50,013 bases of DNA from Accumulibacter sp. (lineage in GTDB: Bacteria > Pseudomonadota > Gammaproteobacteria > Burkholderiales > Rhodocyclaceae). The translations under genes and the position numbers were made by a program. The DNA is taken from positions 1 to 50,013 of the forward strand of contig NZ_JAMTDX010000004.1 in the NCBI RefSeq assembly GCF_023806625.1, given 5' to 3'. Shown here piece by piece: positions 16,736 through 25,073 of this stretch; within the stretch, counting starts at the first letter, position 1; each line of letters starts with the position of its first letter. The notes beneath the pieces were generated by a model. It saw only the letters and a list, made by a program, of their open reading frames with translations. It was not told the origin of the DNA and ran no database searches.

Positions 16736-17100
16736 CGGCCTCAACGGCGAATTCCTCAATTGGCTGAACTTCGGCGGCTTCCCCGAGGCGGTCACCAGCC
16801 CGGCCGTGCGTGCCAACGCGGGGCGCGATTCCCGCGCCAGGAGATCATCGACAAGGTGCTGCTCAACGACCTGCCCAGTCCCTGCGGCATCTCGGACACC
16901 CAGGAGCTCAACCGCTTCTTCAACGTGCTGGCCTTCAACACCGGCGACGAAGCGAGCCTGGAGGCGCTTTCCAGACAGGCCAACATCGGCAGGCAACGGC
17001 TCTCCGGATACCTCGAATGTCTGGAAGCATCCTTCCTGATCCGCTGCGTCCCTCGCAGCGACGAGAACGCGCTGCGGCTCCAGCGCGCTCGCCAACCGGC
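16736..17100 (+). pseudogene. C-terminal remnant of an AAA ATPase (DUF4143)
   Basis: NWLNFGGFPEAV in one frame, then after a frameshift near 16830 EIIDKVLLNDLPSPCGI, FFNVLAFNTGDEASLEALS and LECLEASFLIRCVPR in another, follow the order of the DUF4143 domain of prokaryotic AAA ATPases. The N-terminal nucleotide-binding part is absent, replaced at the 5' side by the helicase remnant in the same frame. Similarity stops near 17095. The following 180 bases to the slipin gene contain a short open stretch (WTGTASLEGVSVEFAPAALH) that I do not recognise. Confidence 0.75.
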
Positions 17101-17281
17101 ATCCCCTGGCCCGCCACCCTCTGGTGGCCAGCCGGACCTGGACCGGCACGGCCAGCCTCGAGGGCGTGTCCGTCGAGTTCGCGCCGGCGGCGCTGCATTG
17201 CCACACCATCGCCGGCAACCCGCTCCGCTTCCGCAGCCGACCCGCCCCGAATGCACTTCGAACGATCCGGCAAGAACCCGC

Positions 17282-18070
17282 TTACGAATGGGCGGATGGG
17301 TTTTCCGATGTTCGTTCGCGCACATATTCGCCGAGGCTTTTTGCCAGCGAGACAAACTCCGACGGGATCATCATCACGGTCGTGCTGTTGTTCTCCGCCC
17401 CGACCTCGGTGACCATCTGCATGCGGCGCAGCTCGACTGCCACCGGATTGTTCGCCATCTGCTGAGCGGCGTCGGCGAGCTTCCGGGACGCCTCGAGTTC
17501 TGCTTCAGCCTTGATGATTCGCGCGCGCTTTTCGCGGATGGCCTGCGCCTGCATGGCCATGACTTCCTGCATTCCGACAGGCAACTCCACGTCCTTCATT
17601 TCGAACCGCTCGACTTCGACGCCCCAGGCGACCGTCGACTCGGCCATGTTCCTGCGCAGCAGCTCGTTGATCTTGTCCCGCTCCTGCAACACTTCGTCGA
17701 GATCATGCTGTCCGATCGAATTGCGCAGACTCGTCAAAGCCAGCTGATAGACGGCCGCCGGCGCATCGGCGACGGCGATGACCGACCTGGCGGCGTCGGT
17801 GATCCGGTACCAGAGGACGGCGTTGAGCTTCACCGTCACGCTGTCGCGCGTGATCGTCTCCTGCTGTTCGGCAGACACCGTTCGCGTACGGATGTCGATC
17901 GTCACCGCTCTCTCGATTCCCAGCGGAATGATCCAGTACAAGCCCGGTCCGCGCAGAGCCAGATAGCGGCCGAGTCGGAATACCACCCCGCGTTGATACT
18001 CCTGCGCGATGCGCAGCCCGGTCAGCAGGACGATTGCGATGGCAACCGCGACAATCTCCAGAGTGGTCAT
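17282..18070 (-). CDS. Slipin / stomatin-like SPFH membrane protein
   Basis: 262 residues. One N-terminal membrane helix (IVAVAIAIVLLTGLRI) is followed by the SPFH/Band 7 start EYQRGVVFRLGRY and RGPGLYWIIP. Residues 45-170 form the SPFH domain, and the C-terminal part is an Ala/Glu-rich helix (REKRARIIKAEAELEASRKL). GGAGG seven bases before the ATG at 18070 decides the start; the frame is open further upstream but shows no similarity. Slipins form oligomeric membrane microdomains and often pair with an NfeD protease partner. No NfeD gene adjoins it here, so it stands alone. Confidence 0.9.
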   Translation of the reverse strand: MTTLEIVAVAIAIVLLTGLRIAQEYQRGVVFRLGRYLALRGPGLYWIIPLGIERAVTIDIRTRTVSAEQQETITRDSVTVKLNAVLWYRITDAARSVIAVADAPAAVYQLALTSLRNSIGQHDLDEVLQERDKINELLRRNMAESTVAWGVEVERFEMKDVELPVGMQEVMAMQAQAIREKRARIIKAEAELEASRKLADAAQQMANNPVAVELRRMQMVTEVGAENNSTTVMMIPSEFVSLAKSLGEYVRERTSENPSAHS

Positions 18071-18754
18071 CGAAGGCCTCCGAAAGTCAATTCCGTCAGG
18101 CCTCCATCTTATACCGTCGAATCGACGGGACGACTTCCGGCCTGCGAGTGCGCAGCCCGATCCCTGGTTGCTGCGAAATGCGCGCGCGTCTCTGGCTGCC
18201 GTTCCGCCATATCGGCCCGCAGCACTCGACGATGCGCGCAAGCCTGGTGTTGGGGGGTCTGGTCGGACAGCTTGCCGATGGCCTGCACCTGATCTCGATG
18301 GCAGCGCTGCCGAATCGGTCAGCACCCACCCGCGCGCAGCCAGGAAGAAGACGCGGGCGAGGATTCTGCGGAAGGCGGCAGCGGGCTGCCCAGACCAAGA
18401 GATCCTCGAGATGTCGGGAGTCTGGACCACGACGGCCGGGAAGATCCGGTGCTTCGAGGAAGCGATCGATGCGCCGCTGGAGGACAGGCCGGGGGCAGCG
18501 CGGAAGCCGACGGAAAGGCAGCGCGCGCATCGGATCGCGGTGGCGTGTCCGCCTGCGCGATGGGTCGCCACGGTGGCTCACGAGGCCGCCGCGGCGACCC
18601 ATGGCCACCCTCGCGCTACGCTTCTGGCCGGGTCTTCAGGCTCCGTCCGTCGGCACGGATTCCCCGAATCACGACGGCTGTCAGGGCCGCTCAGGGCCTG
18701 GAACCCTTGCGGAAGTGGCGTCGGATCTCCTTTCCTCGGACTGGAGAATGGGCG
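18071..18754. other. 684-base gap without a recognisable gene
   Basis: Open frames exist on both strands, but they overlap each other and show no family motifs. The stretch separates the slipin gene from the enzyme I gene, both on the minus strand. The 3' side must contain the slipin promoter. I see no terminator with a T-run. Confidence 0.5.
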
Positions 18755-20884
18755 TTAACCCGGCGCGCCGCGTACGGCTCCGACAACGATCTGCTCCACC
18801 TCGTCCGGCGTTGCCGCCGCGAGCGCGTCCCTGGCCACGGCTTCCATTTGCGCAACGGTCGTCTGGCGCAGGAAATTGCGCAGGCGAGGCGCGCGTAGCG
18901 GGTTGATGCTCAGGCTTCGCACACCCATTCCCAGCAGCACGCAGACGCCCGCCGGATCTGCCGCTGCCTCGCCGCAAACGGAAATGGCGGTTCCCTGTCG
19001 GATCGCCGTCTGAACGACGTGTTCCGTCGCGCGCAGCACGCTGGGGTGAAGAAAGCCGGCCACGCCCGAAGCATCGTGCGCGCGCCGGTCGGTGGCGAGA
19101 ATGAATTGCGCCAGATCGTTGGTTCCGATCGACACGAAATCGACCATGCGGACGATCTCGTGAATCTTGATCACGGCTGCCGGGGTTTCGATCATTGCGC
19201 CAACAGGCAGACGATCGCCGAGCCCCGCGTCGGCAAGCACTTCGCCAAGCAGTTTGCGCGCTGCAGCAAGATCGGCGACGCCGGTGACCATCGGAAACAT
19301 CACGCGCACCTCGCCGGCTGGCGCGGATCGCGCGAGAGCCAGCAACTGCGTGCGGAGCATCGTTTCCTCGCTCAGTGAAAAGGCCAGCCCCCGCTTGCCC
19401 GCGCGGAAGGCGAGATCAGTCTCGGGAGAATGGAACTGGGGGACCTTGTCTCCGCCAAAGTCCATCGTCCGGAAGACGACAGGCAATGGCCTGACCTCTG
19501 CCGCGACCGCCGAGTAGGCGGCAATCTGTTCCTCCACGGCAGGCGGCTGGGAAACGTCGAGAAACTGGAACTCCGAGCGGAAGAGTCCGACGCCGTCGAG
19601 ACCGTACTCCGCAACCAGGCGTGCTTCGTCGGGTCTGCAAATGTTCGCGTAGAGGACGATCGGAACACCGTCCCGGGTTCGCGATTCGGCCGCCTTCTCG
19701 TCGGGAGCCACCGGGCTGTGTCCCGTATGTCGCATCCGGCGCTCGGCGAAAAGTTCGCTTTGTGCCCGCGTCGGCGCGACGACCACCGTGCCGGCTTCCG
19801 CATCGACCAGGAGCTGGTCCCCGGTTTCGAGCAGCAGGGTAACGTCGCGGACGTCGCTGACCGCCGGAATGTTTCGTGATCTCGCGAGAATCGCGACATG
19901 CGAGGACGGACTGTTGTCCTCGGTCACCAGACCGGCCAGATGCCGGTGATCGATCTGCAGCATGTCCGAAGGAAGAAGTTCCCTGGCGATCACGATCGTA
20001 TTTTCGGGAAGCGATGCGAGAGGATTTGCCGCGCAATCGCTGGTCGAAACGAGGTGGCGCAGGACCCGTCGCCCGACGTCACGGATGTCCGCGCCCCGCT
20101 GGCGCATCACTTCGTTCGTCGATCCTTCGAGCATTTCGGCCATCCCCCGGATTTCCTGGGCAACCGCGCTCTCCGCGCAGATCATCTCGTCGACCACTCG
20201 TCTGCGGCAGACCTCCCAGAAATCGACGTCATTGAGCATCGCCAGCTGGACACCAAGGAGACCACTCTCTTCCGGCGCCAACTCCCTCTGCGAATGGCGC
20301 TGCACCTGCTCCAGGTCGCGGCCCGCTACCGCCAGAGCGCCGTCGAGACGCGCCACCTCGCGCCGCACCTCGCCCGCCGGGATCGGGTCGCTGCGCGTCG
20401 TCCATTCGCTCTCGGGAGGCAGGTGCAGCCACGCGCGACCGTCGGCCATACCCGGCGAAAGTCCGCGTCCCTTCAACGTCGCACTCGACATCCGTACATA
20501 CGCGCGCAACTGGGCCACCTCCGACTCCCTGGTCCTCACCGCTGCCTGCAGACCGGTCGTGCGCGCGCGAATCGCGCCGATCAGGACGATGTAGAGCCAC
20601 ATCGCGGCGATTTCCATCAGCACGTTGAGGCCGGCGACGGCCATCGATGGCTCGGCTTCCCACGGAATCTCGAAGCCAATCCTCAGTAGCGGCAGCACGA
20701 CTCCGAGGAGGCTGGCGAACAGGCGTTCGCCTCGCCATGCGGCGAGTGCCACCGGAAGGACATAGACGAGCGGGAACTGGACGTCCCGTCCGGTGACGAT
20801 GTCGATCCACAGGGCCAGCGCCGCAAGGAACAGGCTCGATCCCCGCGGGTACCTGCTGCCGATCGATGCAATGGTCACCTTCAT
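18755..20884 (-). CDS. Membrane-anchored PTS enzyme I-like PEP phosphotransferase
   Basis: 709 residues. The first 110 contain three to four membrane helices (SLFLAALALWIDIV, FPLVYVLPVALAAW, LNVLMEIAAMWLYIVLIG), then a short coiled coil. From about residue 140 it is a full enzyme I. The swivelling domain carries the phospho-acceptor His329 in SPSSHVAILARS. The TIM barrel carries VGLFRSEFQFL, MIETPAAV, SIGTNDLAQF and the acid/base Cys637 in VCGEAAADP. GAGGAG eight bases before the ATG fixes the start. Classical EI has TSH rather than SSH around the histidine and is soluble. No HPr or EII gene is nearby, so the phosphate acceptor is unknown; a regulatory PTS role at the membrane is inference. 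Confidence 0.85.
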   Translation of the reverse strand: MKVTIASIGSRYPRGSSLFLAALALWIDIVTGRDVQFPLVYVLPVALAAWRGERLFASLLGVVLPLLRIGFEIPWEAEPSMAVAGLNVLMEIAAMWLYIVLIGAIRARTTGLQAAVRTRESEVAQLRAYVRMSSATLKGRGLSPGMADGRAWLHLPPESEWTTRSDPIPAGEVRREVARLDGALAVAGRDLEQVQRHSQRELAPEESGLLGVQLAMLNDVDFWEVCRRRVVDEMICAESAVAQEIRGMAEMLEGSTNEVMRQRGADIRDVGRRVLRHLVSTSDCAANPLASLPENTIVIARELLPSDMLQIDHRHLAGLVTEDNSPSSHVAILARSRNIPAVSDVRDVTLLLETGDQLLVDAEAGTVVVAPTRAQSELFAERRMRHTGHSPVAPDEKAAESRTRDGVPIVLYANICRPDEARLVAEYGLDGVGLFRSEFQFLDVSQPPAVEEQIAAYSAVAAEVRPLPVVFRTMDFGGDKVPQFHSPETDLAFRAGKRGLAFSLSEETMLRTQLLALARSAPAGEVRVMFPMVTGVADLAAARKLLGEVLADAGLGDRLPVGAMIETPAAVIKIHEIVRMVDFVSIGTNDLAQFILATDRRAHDASGVAGFLHPSVLRATEHVVQTAIRQGTAISVCGEAAADPAGVCVLLGMGVRSLSINPLRAPRLRNFLRQTTVAQMEAVARDALAAATPDEVEQIVVGAVRGAPG

Positions 20885-21030
20885 GCGATGACTCCTCTGC
20901 CGAGAACGTTTCCTTGCCGCTGACGTCGGTCCAGGGTGACCTGGCTTCGGGTAATTGTGCCGCGCGTCGCCCGCGAGATCGTTAGACCGTGTAACAAGTT
21001 GTTGCCGACGGTTTCACGGTCGGCACCAGC

Positions 21031-21579
21031 GTGGCGAGAGCCAGTCGTCCCCGGGCGGTCGCTGGCGGGAGGGAGCCTCGACCCGCTGCGCTGCCGCCTG
21101 CCGGTGTCAGGAACGATGGCTGGCCAGGCGCGAAAGGTGGTGCTTCGGCGTTGTCGGCCAGGGCAGAAGGCGCCGACCGCGACCCGTTCCAGGCGACCGC
21201 GCACGATTTGTTCGAACCCTTCTGCCGCCAGGTCCTCGGCTCCGGCGACATCCGCTGCGCCGGCACGGTCGAGGTCGGCGCCTCCCCCAAGGCGCTGGCG
21301 CCGCTGCTCGGGCACAGCACAGCGGAGATCGCCACCTGGGTCGCCGGGCAGGCGGCGCGGACGGGGTGCCAGCGGGTGGTCTCCGGCCCGCGCGGCAGCT
21401 TTCCGGGGTTGGCGCTGGGCAGCGGTCAGGAACTGAAGGCCTTCCTCGACGCGTGGCGGGAATTTGCCCGGCCAGCGGCGTCGACCGCGATCCTCGAGAG
21501 GAGGCGGATCGAAAAAGCCGCCGAGGACGCCGGCTTCGACCTGACACCCGACCGCGACGGGGCCTGTCGGGATCCTTGA
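21031..21579 (+). pseudogene. Unrecognised coding remnant
   Basis: From about 21180 to 21579 the plus strand encodes a protein-like stretch (DLFEPFCRQVLGSGDIRC, SFPGLALGSGQELKAFL, EKAAEDAGFDLTPDRDG) whose residue mix differs from shadow frames. The 5' part is not protein-like, no ribosome site is visible, and it stops shortly after a motif that looks mid-protein. It may be the middle of a lost gene. I cannot name a family. It faces the VWA gene and lies in the 784-base gap after the enzyme I start, which otherwise holds only a 7-bp hairpin at 21003-21025. Confidence 0.35.
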
Positions 21580-21668
21580 GCGCCTGGCCCGGGCTGTCAG
21601 CTTCCTCTCTGTGCGGACCACTCCCGGGCGGCCGCGACCCGATGGCCGCGGTCGACCTCGCCAGACGT

Positions 21669-23030
21669 CTATTTCTGCGGCTCGTCCGGTTGCTTCCTGA
21701 ACTGCGCCTTGCCCTGCGCGACCTTGCGCCGGACGAAGCTCGGGACGGCGGCTTCCGCCGCGAGGCTCCCGAGCAGCTCGGCCTTGGCGGAGAGGCGGCC
21801 ATCCATCTTCCTCGAGGTGTACAGCGCCTCCTTGCGGAAACGGGCGGAGTCCATCGAGCGGGCAATGTCGACCATGCTTTCCAGCACCTGGATCACCCAG
21901 GGCTGGCTGGCGAAGCGCTGCCGGGCCTCGGCGAGCATCTGCTCGACGGCACCCCAGTCGCCGTATTCGGCCGCCTGGCGGGCGCGGGCGAGCAGCTTGC
22001 CGGCCTCGATCTCGGCCCGGCGGGCGACGACCAGCGGATCCTCCAGCAGCGTCTCCCAGACGGCGGCTGCTACCACATCGACGGCCAGCGTCGCATCGGC
22101 GAAGGCGAGCGGCAGGCCTTCCGGCGTCGCGGCGGTGACGGCTGCCTGCAGCAGCGGCGCGGCGCCCGCCCGGGCAAGGGTTGCCGGCACTTCCAGTTCG
22201 ACCAGCGCCCACGCCTCGGCGCCGAAGGCAATGTCCGGCAGGCGGACCACCGGCATCACGCCGTCGCCATCGACCGGGTAGTCGTTGAGGAGGCGGATCG
22301 TGACGCCCTGGGGCGCGGCGAGCGACAGGCGCACGTGGCGGGCGCACAGGCTGGAGATGAAGTCGAACTCCTCGGCGAAGGGCTCGAAGAGGTCGGCCGC
22401 GGTGTCGCCGTAATAGTGGTTGCCACCGCCGCGCTCGGCCATGGCGACCATCAGGTCCTCGTTGAAATTGCGGCCGAGGCCGTAGGTCGAGGTGGTCACG
22501 CCGGCCTCGGCGGCTCTGGCGCAGCAGGCGGCGATGCCGTCGCTGTCGGTCAGCGCGCCGACGTTGGCGTTGCCGTCGGACAGCAGGATGACGCGGGCGA
22601 TCGCGGCCCCGGCTGAGTCCGGCAGCAGCGCGTCGGCGCCGGCCTGCCAGCCGCCGTGCAGGTTGGTCGAGCCGCCCGGCTGGATGGTGGCCAACGCCGT
22701 GTGCAGCGCCTTGCGGTCGCCGACCGGGGCGGCCGGGGCGACGATGCGGACGCGGTCGTCGAAGACGACGAGGGCGGCGGTGTCGCTCGGCTCGAGCCGG
22801 TCGACGATGTGGCGGGCGCAGCGCACGGCCTCGACCAGCGGCTCGCCGGCCATCGAGCCGGAGCGGTCGACGACCAGGGCGAAGCAGTAGGGCTGGCGCG
22901 CCTTCTTCTCCTCGCTTGGCGAATCGGGCGCCTGGATGCGGACGAGGACCGGCAGCTTCTGGGGCAGGGCCGCGATCAGCGCGGGCTTGAGCGGGTGGAT
23001 GAGGATGCGGGGGGTGTTGGCGTCGGGCAT
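21669..23030 (-). CDS. VWA-domain protein
   Basis: 453 residues. Residues about 48-215 form a von Willebrand A domain with a complete MIDAS: DRSGSM at 55-60, a Thr/Gly loop (PGGSTNLHGG) and LLSDGNAN. The rest contains a beta-rich domain (RLSLAAPQGVTIRLL) and a helical C-terminus rich in Ala, Glu and Arg. AGGAG nine bases before the ATG at 23030 decides the start. There is no signal peptide, so it is predicted to be cytoplasmic. Proteins with this arrangement resemble YfbK/TerF-like VWA proteins that serve as metal-dependent scaffolds, sometimes with MoxR ATPases or kinases. None adjoins it here, so its partner is unknown. Confidence 0.85.
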   Translation of the reverse strand: MPDANTPRILIHPLKPALIAALPQKLPVLVRIQAPDSPSEEKKARQPYCFALVVDRSGSMAGEPLVEAVRCARHIVDRLEPSDTAALVVFDDRVRIVAPAAPVGDRKALHTALATIQPGGSTNLHGGWQAGADALLPDSAGAAIARVILLSDGNANVGALTDSDGIAACCARAAEAGVTTSTYGLGRNFNEDLMVAMAERGGGNHYYGDTAADLFEPFAEEFDFISSLCARHVRLSLAAPQGVTIRLLNDYPVDGDGVMPVVRLPDIAFGAEAWALVELEVPATLARAGAAPLLQAAVTAATPEGLPLAFADATLAVDVVAAAVWETLLEDPLVVARRAEIEAGKLLARARQAAEYGDWGAVEQMLAEARQRFASQPWVIQVLESMVDIARSMDSARFRKEALYTSRKMDGRLSAKAELLGSLAAEAAVPSFVRRKVAQGKAQFRKQPDEPQK

Positions 23031-23271
23031 CGCAGTCTCCTGTACTTCCGGCACCATTGCCGGCGGGTGATCGCAGGATAGCCGGCCGCAGGCTCACCGG
23101 CTGCGCCAATGCCCCCGATTTCTGGCGGCCGCGCACAGGCATGACCAGGCTCTCCGGGGGCAGAACGTGCTCGGCGGACTCGCGGCTGCTGCGGCGGGAC
23201 GGCGCCCGGGAGCGAGCGCTCATGCTCCGGGCAGCCTGCCGGCCAGGAGGGATTGCCTGGCCCTCCGGCCG

Positions 23272-23547
23272 TCAGGCGACTGCCCGGCTGGCGCGCAGAC
23301 GGGCGATGACCTCGGAGGCGGATCTGACCTTGCCCGCCGCCACTTCCTGGCTGCCGACCGCGAGGATCTTCAACAGCGCCAGCGTCTCCTGGGTTTCCTC
23401 GAAAGAAACGACATCCTGCAGTACCGCCCTGGCTTCTCCGTTCTGGGTGATGAACCGCGGCTCGCGCTGCTCCGCGAGATTCGCCAGCACCTCGGCTGCG
23501 TTCGCGTCGAGGTCGCTGATGGGCTTGACTTGCGAGGAGCAGCGCAT
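23272..23547 (-). CDS. Orphan Phd/YefM-type antitoxin
   Basis: 91 residues. VKPISDLDANAAEVLANL, EPRFITQNGEARAVLQDV and SFEETQETLALLKIL are the typical Phd/YefM pattern: a DNA-binding N-terminus and a C-terminal helix that neutralises a RelE-type toxin. The ATG at 23547 is the most plausible start, with a weak AGGAT upstream. The toxin gene expected just downstream on the same strand is missing; 23058-23271 holds no RelE-like frame. Upstream lies a truncated transposase fragment, which may have cut the operon's 5' region. The protein itself looks intact. Confidence 0.72.
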   Translation of the reverse strand: MRCSSQVKPISDLDANAAEVLANLAEQREPRFITQNGEARAVLQDVVSFEETQETLALLKILAVGSQEVAAGKVRSASEVIARLRASRAVA

Positions 23548-23593
23548 GACCGGGATCCTGATGTTCGATGAGGACCGAACATCATCTCCATGG

Positions 23594-23771
23594 GGTCTCG
23601 TGGCAATGCTTGCGATCCCCGCCCCGCGTACTGCCGCGTCAGCTTCGACAGATCGAGCGGGTCGACCACCTCGACGATGAATCGCGCCCGGTGATCCTGG
23701 TTCAGCCAATCGTCGAGCGACGGCGGCAGCAGCTAGCCGGCCTTGCGCTCGGCGCCGACGAAGTGCGACAT
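23594..23771 (-). mobile_element. IS1182-type transposase remnant with internal stop
   Basis: Minus-strand reading from ATG 23771 gives MSHFVGAERKAG, an in-frame TAG, then LLPPSLDDWLNQDHRARF, IVEVVDPLDLSKLTRQYAG and RGSQAL. This is the N-terminus of IS1182/IS1182-like transposases. Similarity ends near 23600, so about 60 codons of a protein of more than 400 residues remain. No inverted repeats are seen. It lies between the antitoxin and the PEP-CTERM gene. Confidence 0.75.
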
Positions 23772-23891
23772 GCCCGACCTCGGGCGCTTCAATGGTCATG
23801 ATTTAAGGATGTTCGGCAGGCGGCTAGCCGAAAGTCCGACAGGCTGCTAGAATTTCCCTATTGACAATCCGGTCAGCAAGGAGCAGCCAGG

Positions 23892-24698
23892 ATGAAGAAG
23901 ACCGTGTGGCAGGGCCTTGGATGCATTCTCTCACTCGCTGCTCCGGCGCTCACGTCGGCGGCGCAATTCACTCTGACGGTCGCCGGAGTCGATCCGCTCA
24001 CCGTTCCGGTCGCGCCGCTCAGCTCGCCCGCACCCGGCATGTTCGTCGGGCTGGGTGACTGCAGCGCCGATCCGCTTGCTGGAAACGCGTGCAACGGCAC
24101 GGGTTCGGTGGGCACGAACCCTCTCCGCACAGCTCAGGACGTGCTGGATACGAACCGTCTCAACGGCACGGATTTTTCCAACGCGGCGACCTACGGGTAT
24201 GGCTTTGCGCTCGACCAGGTGATCTTTCACCAGATCTCGGTGGCTTTCGATGTGGTCAACGGTGTCGTCATTCCCGTCGGCGCTGGCACGCTCGACCAAG
24301 GTTTCGACTTCATCGTCGGACAGACCGGCGGCGGGTCGAACGGAGGCGGTCCAAGCAGTTTCTTCCAGACCTCGCTTGATCTGGCCCGTCGGGTGACGAT
24401 CGCCGACCAGTCCAAGGTTTACTTCGACGCTCTGGTGCCCCAGCCGGCGCTTCTGACCATCGGCTACTACGAGGATACGCTGAGCATATCCGCGAGCGAC
24501 CCGGTGGTCGTCGACCTCGGTGACCGGGGAAAGATGACCTTCCAACTCGCCGGTCTGGACCAGCCGATTACCCAGGGTGATCCGGGGGTGCCGATCCTGT
24601 TCAGCGCGCCCCTTCCATCGTCGTTCGCCCTGCTGGGTCTCGGCCTCGGCCTGCTTGCGCTGGCCAGTCGGCGCGGCGCCCGTTCGCCGGTCGGTTAG
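23892..24698 (+). CDS. PEP-CTERM-like exported protein
   Basis: 268 residues. The signal peptide is about 1-24 (MKKTVWQGLGCILSLAAPAL, cut near TSAAQ). The mature part is beta-rich and Gly/Asp-rich with no family I recognise (AQFTLTVAGVDPLTVPV, FALDQVIFHQISVAFDVV). The C-terminus reads APLPSSFALLGLGLGLLALASRRGAR: a Pro-rich motif, a Leu/Gly helix and a basic tail, as in PEP-CTERM proteins sorted by exosortase (VPLP variant). AAGGAG about eight bases before the ATG supports the start. Probably a cell-surface or exopolysaccharide-associated protein. No exosortase gene is in the window. Confidence 0.78.
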   Translation: MKKTVWQGLGCILSLAAPALTSAAQFTLTVAGVDPLTVPVAPLSSPAPGMFVGLGDCSADPLAGNACNGTGSVGTNPLRTAQDVLDTNRLNGTDFSNAATYGYGFALDQVIFHQISVAFDVVNGVVIPVGAGTLDQGFDFIVGQTGGGSNGGGPSSFFQTSLDLARRVTIADQSKVYFDALVPQPALLTIGYYEDTLSISASDPVVVDLGDRGKMTFQLAGLDQPITQGDPGVPILFSAPLPSSFALLGLGLGLLALASRRGARSPVG

Positions 24699-25073
24699 AT
24701 TTCCCGTCTTGGTTGGCCGGGGGAGCGGGCGGCACCCGCTGAGCGAATCCGGGTTGCCGCGGTCGGTGGCCGCCGCTGCGGGCCGATTGGCCTGAGCCCG
24801 GGAGGCCCCGCGGGCTGACGCTCGGCTCGTTCGCCGGAAGGACACACCGCACACCGGTCGTCGATCGCCGCTTGCGGTCGGGGGGCCACGACGTCCCGGC
24901 CGATCGCCTCCTGCCGGGTAGCGACGGCTATCCTCGAGGCGGTTTCCCGGTGATGATTGCTGCGCTGCGGTACCGCTCGGCGCGGCAAGTTGTTACGCTT
25001 CGCGCTCGCCTCGACCACGGCCCACGGCCGAGTCCTCTAGATTCCACGATTCTGCAGACCAGGAGATCAAGCC
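24699..25073. other. Intergenic region ahead of the pyruvate dehydrogenase operon
   Basis: 375 bases without a supported gene. A short inverted repeat (AGCGGG, then CCCGCT) lies about 25 bases after the PEP-CTERM stop and could help termination, though no T-run follows. The aceE promoter must lie in the right half. I cannot place its -35/-10 boxes with confidence. Confidence 0.45.

Noticed and set aside
21003-21025. 7-bp hairpin (TGCCGAC / GTCGGCA) as a terminator
   Set aside because: No T-run follows on either strand and no gene ends just before it.
20881-23223. 780-residue minus-strand frame overlapping the VWA gene
   Set aside because: The VWA frame in the same place has clear MIDAS motifs and a ribosome site; this one is low-complexity Arg/Pro/Gly.
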